A stretch of DNA of 64,000 bases from Mallotus nudiflorus (taxonomy: Eukaryota > Streptophyta > Magnoliopsida > Malpighiales > Euphorbiaceae): assembly GCA_947683625.1 (NCBI GenBank), contig CANTUR010001419.1, forward strand, positions 46,584-110,583, in the 5' to 3' direction. The translations under genes were made by a program, and so were the position numbers. Numbering within the stretch: position 1 is the stretch's first letter; the number at the start of each line of letters is the position of its first letter. Below, piece after piece: positions 59,801-64,000 of the stretch. Under the pieces are notes generated by a model. The model saw nothing but the letters and a program-made list of their open reading frames with translations. It did not search any database and was not told the DNA's origin.

Positions 59801-62800
59801 GGACAGTTATAGATGAAGTTTATAGCCCACATTATATCCTTCTTAATGAGCTTTAATTTGATATATTATGGGCCTCATGGATCAACCATGCTGCCATAAA
59901 CTCCCATTTGAAGCCCAAGTGTGAAAGCCCCCTATATCAAATCCATGGGCCTAAACAAAGATATTTGGGCCTGAAGATAGACCACTATAGATGAAGTGTA
60001 TAACTCCCATTATAGCCCTCTAAGTCAGATTTGATATGGATATAATATAGGCCTCGTGGGTCAGCCGATGCTGCCATGAACGTCCATTTAAAGCCCAAGT
60101 ACAAAAGCCCACTCTATCAAATCAATGGTCCTAAACAAAGGTATTTGGGCCTGAAGACGAACGACTATAGATGAATTTTATAGCCCCTATTATAGCCCTC
60201 TCAATAAGCTTTGAATTGAGTTATTATAGGCCCCGTGGATTAATCGATGTTGCCACGAACGTCCATTTGAAGCCCATGTGTGAAGGCCCACTCTATCAAA
60301 TCAATGGGCCTAAACAAAGGTATTTGGACCAAAGGACGAATGGATATATGATGTTTATAACCCTATTATCACCCCCTAAGTTAGCTTTGATTTTATATAT
60401 TATCAGCCCCATGGGTCAACTGATGCTGCCATGAATGTCCATTTGAAGCCTAAGTGCAAAATCCTACTCTATCAAATCAATGTGCCTAAACAAAGGTATT
60501 TGGACCCGAATATAGATGGCTATAGATGAAGTTTATAGCCCCTATTATAGCCCTCCCAATGAGCTTCGATTTGATATATTATGGGCCCCATGGGTTAATC
60601 GATGCTGCTATGAACATCCATTTGAAGTCAAAGTGTGAAAACCCCCACTCTATCAAATCAATGGGCCTAAACAAAGGTATTTAGGCCCGAAGATGGACTG
60701 CTATAGATGACTTTTATAGCCCCCATTATATCCTTCTCAATGAGCTTTGATTTGATATAATATGGGCCCCCGTAGGTCAAACTGATACTACCATAAAATA
60801 ACCATTTGAAGCCCATGTATGAAAGCCCACTCTATCAAATCCATGGGCCTAAACAAAATTATTTAGGCTTGAATAAGGAGATTAAGTGTATAGCCCCCAT
60901 TATAGCCCTTTAAGTCAGCTTCTATTTGATATATTATGGGCCCCCGTGGGTCAACCGATAGTGCCACGAACGTCCATTTGAATTCTAAGTGTGAAAGCCC
61001 ATGCTATCAAATCAATAGGGCCTAAACAAAGGTATTTGAACTCAAAGACGGATGGCTATAGTTGAACTTTATAGCCCTTATTATAACCCTCTGAGTTAGC
61101 TTCGATTTGATATATTATGGGCCCTGTGGTCAACCTATGCAGCCATGAACGTCCATTTGAAGCCCAAGTGCGAAAGCCCACTCTATCAAATTAATGGGCC
61201 TAAACAAAGGTATTTTAACCCAAATACGGATGGCTATAGATGAATTTTATGGCCCCCAATATAGCCCTCTCAGTGAGCTTCAATTTTATATATTATGGGC
61301 CCCATGGGTTAACCGATGCTGCCATGAACATCCATTTGAAGCCCAAGTGCGAAAGCCCACTCTATCAAATCAATAGGCCTAAAGAAAGGTATTTGGGCCA
61401 GAAGATGGACTGCTATAGACAAATTTTATGGCCCCCATTATATCCTTCTCAATGAGCTTCGATTTGATATATTATACGGCCTGTGGGTCAATCGATACTG
61501 CCACGAACATCCATTTGAAGCCCAAGTGCGAAAGCCCACTCTATCAAATCCATGGGCCTAATAAAGATATTTGGGCCTAAAGATGGACCACTATAGATGA
61601 ATTGTATAGCTCCCATTATATCCATCTAAGGTAGCTTCGATTTGATATATTTATAGGCCTCATGGGTCAACCGATGCTGCCACGAATGTCCATTTGAAGC
61701 CCAAGTGCGAAAGCCCACTCTATCAAATCAATGGCCAAAAAAAAGGTATTTAGGCTTGAACACAGATAGCCCTCTAAGTCAGCTTCGATTTGATATATTA
61801 TGGGCCCTATAGGTCATACCGATGTTGCCATGAACGTCCATTTGAAGCCCAAGTGTGAAAGCCCACTCTATCAAATCAATGGGCCTAAACAAAGGTATTT
61901 GGGCTCGAAGATGGATCGCCATAGATGAAGTTTATATTCCCCATTATATCCTTATTAATGAGCTTAATTTTGATATATTATAAGCCCTTTGGATTAACCG
62001 TTACTTCCATAAACATCAATTTGAAGCCCAAGTAGGAAAGCCCGCTCTATCAAATCCATGGGCCTAAACAAACATATTTGGGCCTGAAGATAGATTGCTA
62101 TAGATGAAGTGTATAGCCCCAATTATAGCCCTCTGAGTCAACTTCGATTTGATATATTATAGGCCCCGTGGGTCAACCAATGCCGCCATGAACGTCCATT
62201 GAAGCCCTAGTGCAAAAGCCCACTCTATCAAATCAATGGTCCTAAACAAAGGTATTTAGGTGCAAAAAATGGATGGCTATAGATTAAGTTTACATCCCCC
62301 ATTATAGCCCTCTCAATGAGCTTTAATTTGATATATTATGGGCCCCGTGGGTCAACTGATACAGCCACGAATCTCCATTTAAAGTCGAAGTGTGAAAGCC
62401 CACTCTATCAAATCCATGGGCCTAAATAAAAATATTTAGGCCCTAAGATCGACCGCTATAGATGAAGTGTATAGCCCCCATTATGGCCCTCTCAGTCATC
62501 TTTGATTTGATATATTATGGGCCCCCGTGGGTCAACCGATAGTGCCACGAACATCCGTTTGAATCCTAAGTGCAAAAGCCCACTCTATCAAATCAATGGG
62601 CCTAATGAAGGTATTTGGACTCAAAGATAGATGGATATAGATGAAGTTTATAGCCCTTTGAGTAGCTTCGATTTGATATATTATAGGCCTCGTGGGTCAA
62701 CCAATGTAGCTATAAACGTCCATTTGAAGCCCAAGTGCGAAAGCTCACTCTATCAAATCAATGGGCCTAAACAAAGGTATTTGGACCCAAATACGGATGG

Positions 62801-62960
62801 CTATTAGATGAAGTTTATAACCCCCATTATAGCACTCTCAGTGAGCTTCGATTTCATATATTATGGGCCCCGTGGGTCAACTGATGTTGCACAAACGTCC
62901 ATTAGAAGCCTAAGTTTGAAAGCCCACTCTATCAAATCAATAGGCCTAAAGAAAGGTATT
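56830..62960 (-). repeat. Higher-order repeat, ~15 monomers (~2.69 kb), in block E
   Basis: Variant markers repeat about 2,685-2,690 bp apart: AAAATTATTTAAGCTTG (58,163) and AAAATTATTTAGGCTTG (60,851); ACTCAAAGACGGATGGCTAT near 58,352 and 61,039; the CTAAAGAAAGG monomer near 58,693 and 61,378; TGGCCAA-type monomers at 59,051 and 61,732. A third, shorter cycle (about 1.57 kb) follows with the same order near 62,617, 62,703 and 62,945. Confidence 0.7.
57270..57985 (-). repeat. Recent tandem duplication of a two-monomer unit (356 bp)
   Basis: The pair of monomers starting near TGGACCAAAGGATGGATGGA (57,281) is followed by an almost identical pair starting TGGACCAAAGGACGGATGGA (57,637). They share rare variants such as GATATAGCCAAATTTTATAG, TTATCGGCC and GTGAAACCCCACTC. 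In the next 15-monomer cycle the pair occurs once (near 60,325). Confidence 0.88.
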
Positions 62961-64000
62961 TGGGGCTGGAAGATGGACTGTTGTAGATGAAGTTTATGGC
63001 CCCCATTATATCCCTCTTAATGAGCTTTGATTTGATATATTATGCTCCCCCGTGGGTCAACTGATACTGCCACAAACATCCATTTGAAGTCCAAGTGCGA
63101 AAGCCCACTCTATCAAATCCATAGGCCTAAACAAAGATATTTGAGCTTGAAGAGGGACCACTATAGATGAAGTGTATAGCTTCCCATATAGCCCTCTGAG
63201 GCAGCTTCGATTTAATATATTATGGGCCTTGTTGGTCAACCGATACTGCTACCAATGTCCATTTGAAGCCCAAGTGCGAAAGCTCACTCTATCAAATCAA
63301 TGGTCCAAAACAAAGCTATTTGATCCCAAAGACAGATGACTATAGATGAATTTTATAGCCCCTATTATATCCCTCTCAGTCAGCTTTGATTTGATATATT
63401 ATGGGCCCTGTAGTTCAACCGATGCTGGCATGAACGTCCATTTGAAGCCCAAGTGTGGAAAGCCCAATCCATCAAATCAATGGGCCTAAACAAAGGTATT
63501 TGGACCCAAAGACAGATGGATATAGATGGAGTTTTTAGCCCCCATTATAGCCCTCTCAATTAGCTTCGATTTGATATATTATGGGCCCCGTGGTCAACCG
63601 ATGCTGCCATGGACGTCTATTTGAAGCCCAAGTGCAAAAGCCCACTCCATCAAATCAATGGGCCTAAACAAAGGTATTTGCACCAGAAAACGGATGGATA
63701 TAGATGGAGTTTTTAGCCCCCCATTATAGCCCTCTTGGTCATCTTTGATTTTATAATTATGGGCCCGTGGGTCCACCGATGCTCGCCACGAACGTCCATT
63801 TAAAGCCCAAGTGCGAAAGCCCACTCTATCAAATCAATGGGCATAAACAAAGGTATTTGGACTCAAATACAGATGGCTATAGATGAAGTTTATAGCCCCA
63901 CTATAGCCCTCAACAATGAGCTACAATTTGAATATATTATGGGCTTCATAGGTTAACCGATGTTGCCACGAACGTCCATTTGAAGCCTAAGTGCGAAAGC

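Larger units (their letters stand above)
56613..64000 (-). repeat. ~179-bp satellite array, block E, inverted (about 41 monomers)
   Basis: Continues block D in the same inverted orientation to the end of the window. Variants include TGGATATAGCCAAATTTTAT and CGGATGGATATAG. Open frames at 56,573-63,824 on both strands are monomer translations (for example LKPKCESPLYQINGPKQR). Confidence 0.97.

Noticed and set aside
5665..64000. Many 60-90-codon open frames in the satellite, some alike (for example reading MDLIEWAFALGLQMDVHGSIG)
   Set aside because: They recur at the monomer period on both strands, have no start-site logic or protein motif, and vary with each point change. They are by-products of repetition.

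Overview
This is plant nuclear heterochromatin, and I find no host gene in it. The repeat families point to a dicot: Athila-type and Tat/Ogre-type Ty3/gypsy elements, a chromovirus-type remnant, Copia-type solo LTRs, and a satellite with a ~179-bp monomer. The species cannot be told from the sequence. I see no rRNA, tRNA, bacterial operon or CRISPR array.

Layout. 1-5,664 is a graveyard of older repeats: the 3' end of a gypsy polyprotein with the start of its LTR, a separate Athila-type RT scrap, a degenerate array of ~0.6-0.7 kb units with a 23-bp minisatellite, and a solo LTR bounded by the target duplication TAAAA. From 5,665 to 64,000 the base layer is the ~179-bp satellite (about 33 kb, roughly 185 monomers), broken by three insertions. 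Satellite blocks: 5,665-21,268, 32,685-35,985 and 48,277-53,405 in one orientation; 53,406-55,091 and 56,613-64,000 in the other. The polarity switch is at about 53,405. Monomers are arranged in higher-order repeats: about 10 monomers (1.78 kb) at 10.4-15.9 kb and about 15 monomers (2.69 kb) at 57-62 kb.

Insertion 1 (21,269-32,684, duplication CCATG on both sides) is an LTR element with ~2.1-kb LTRs, a Tat/Ogre-like gag broken only by stop codons, no visible protease, RT, RNase H or integrase, and two large tandem-repeat arrays before the 3' LTR. It looks like a gag-only, non-autonomous Tat-lineage element. Insertion 2 (35,986-48,276) is a decayed Athila-like element: gag-PR-RT-RH-INT, then two ORF-1-like pseudogenes. 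Its 5' LTR has lost the promoter half. Insertion 3 (55,092-56,612, duplication CTCTC) is a second solo LTR of the family at 3,964-5,495.

Main observations: higher-order structure and inversion in an apparently undescribed satellite of nucleosomal length, a candidate (peri)centromeric repeat; the gag-only element with two satellite-like arrays; a ~90-bp segment shared by the two otherwise different retroelements; hairpin motifs in the Athila-like element; and decay in which essentially every in-frame stop fits a C-to-T or G-to-A change, as expected from cytosine methylation. Coordinates were read by eye, and percentages and copy numbers are approximate.
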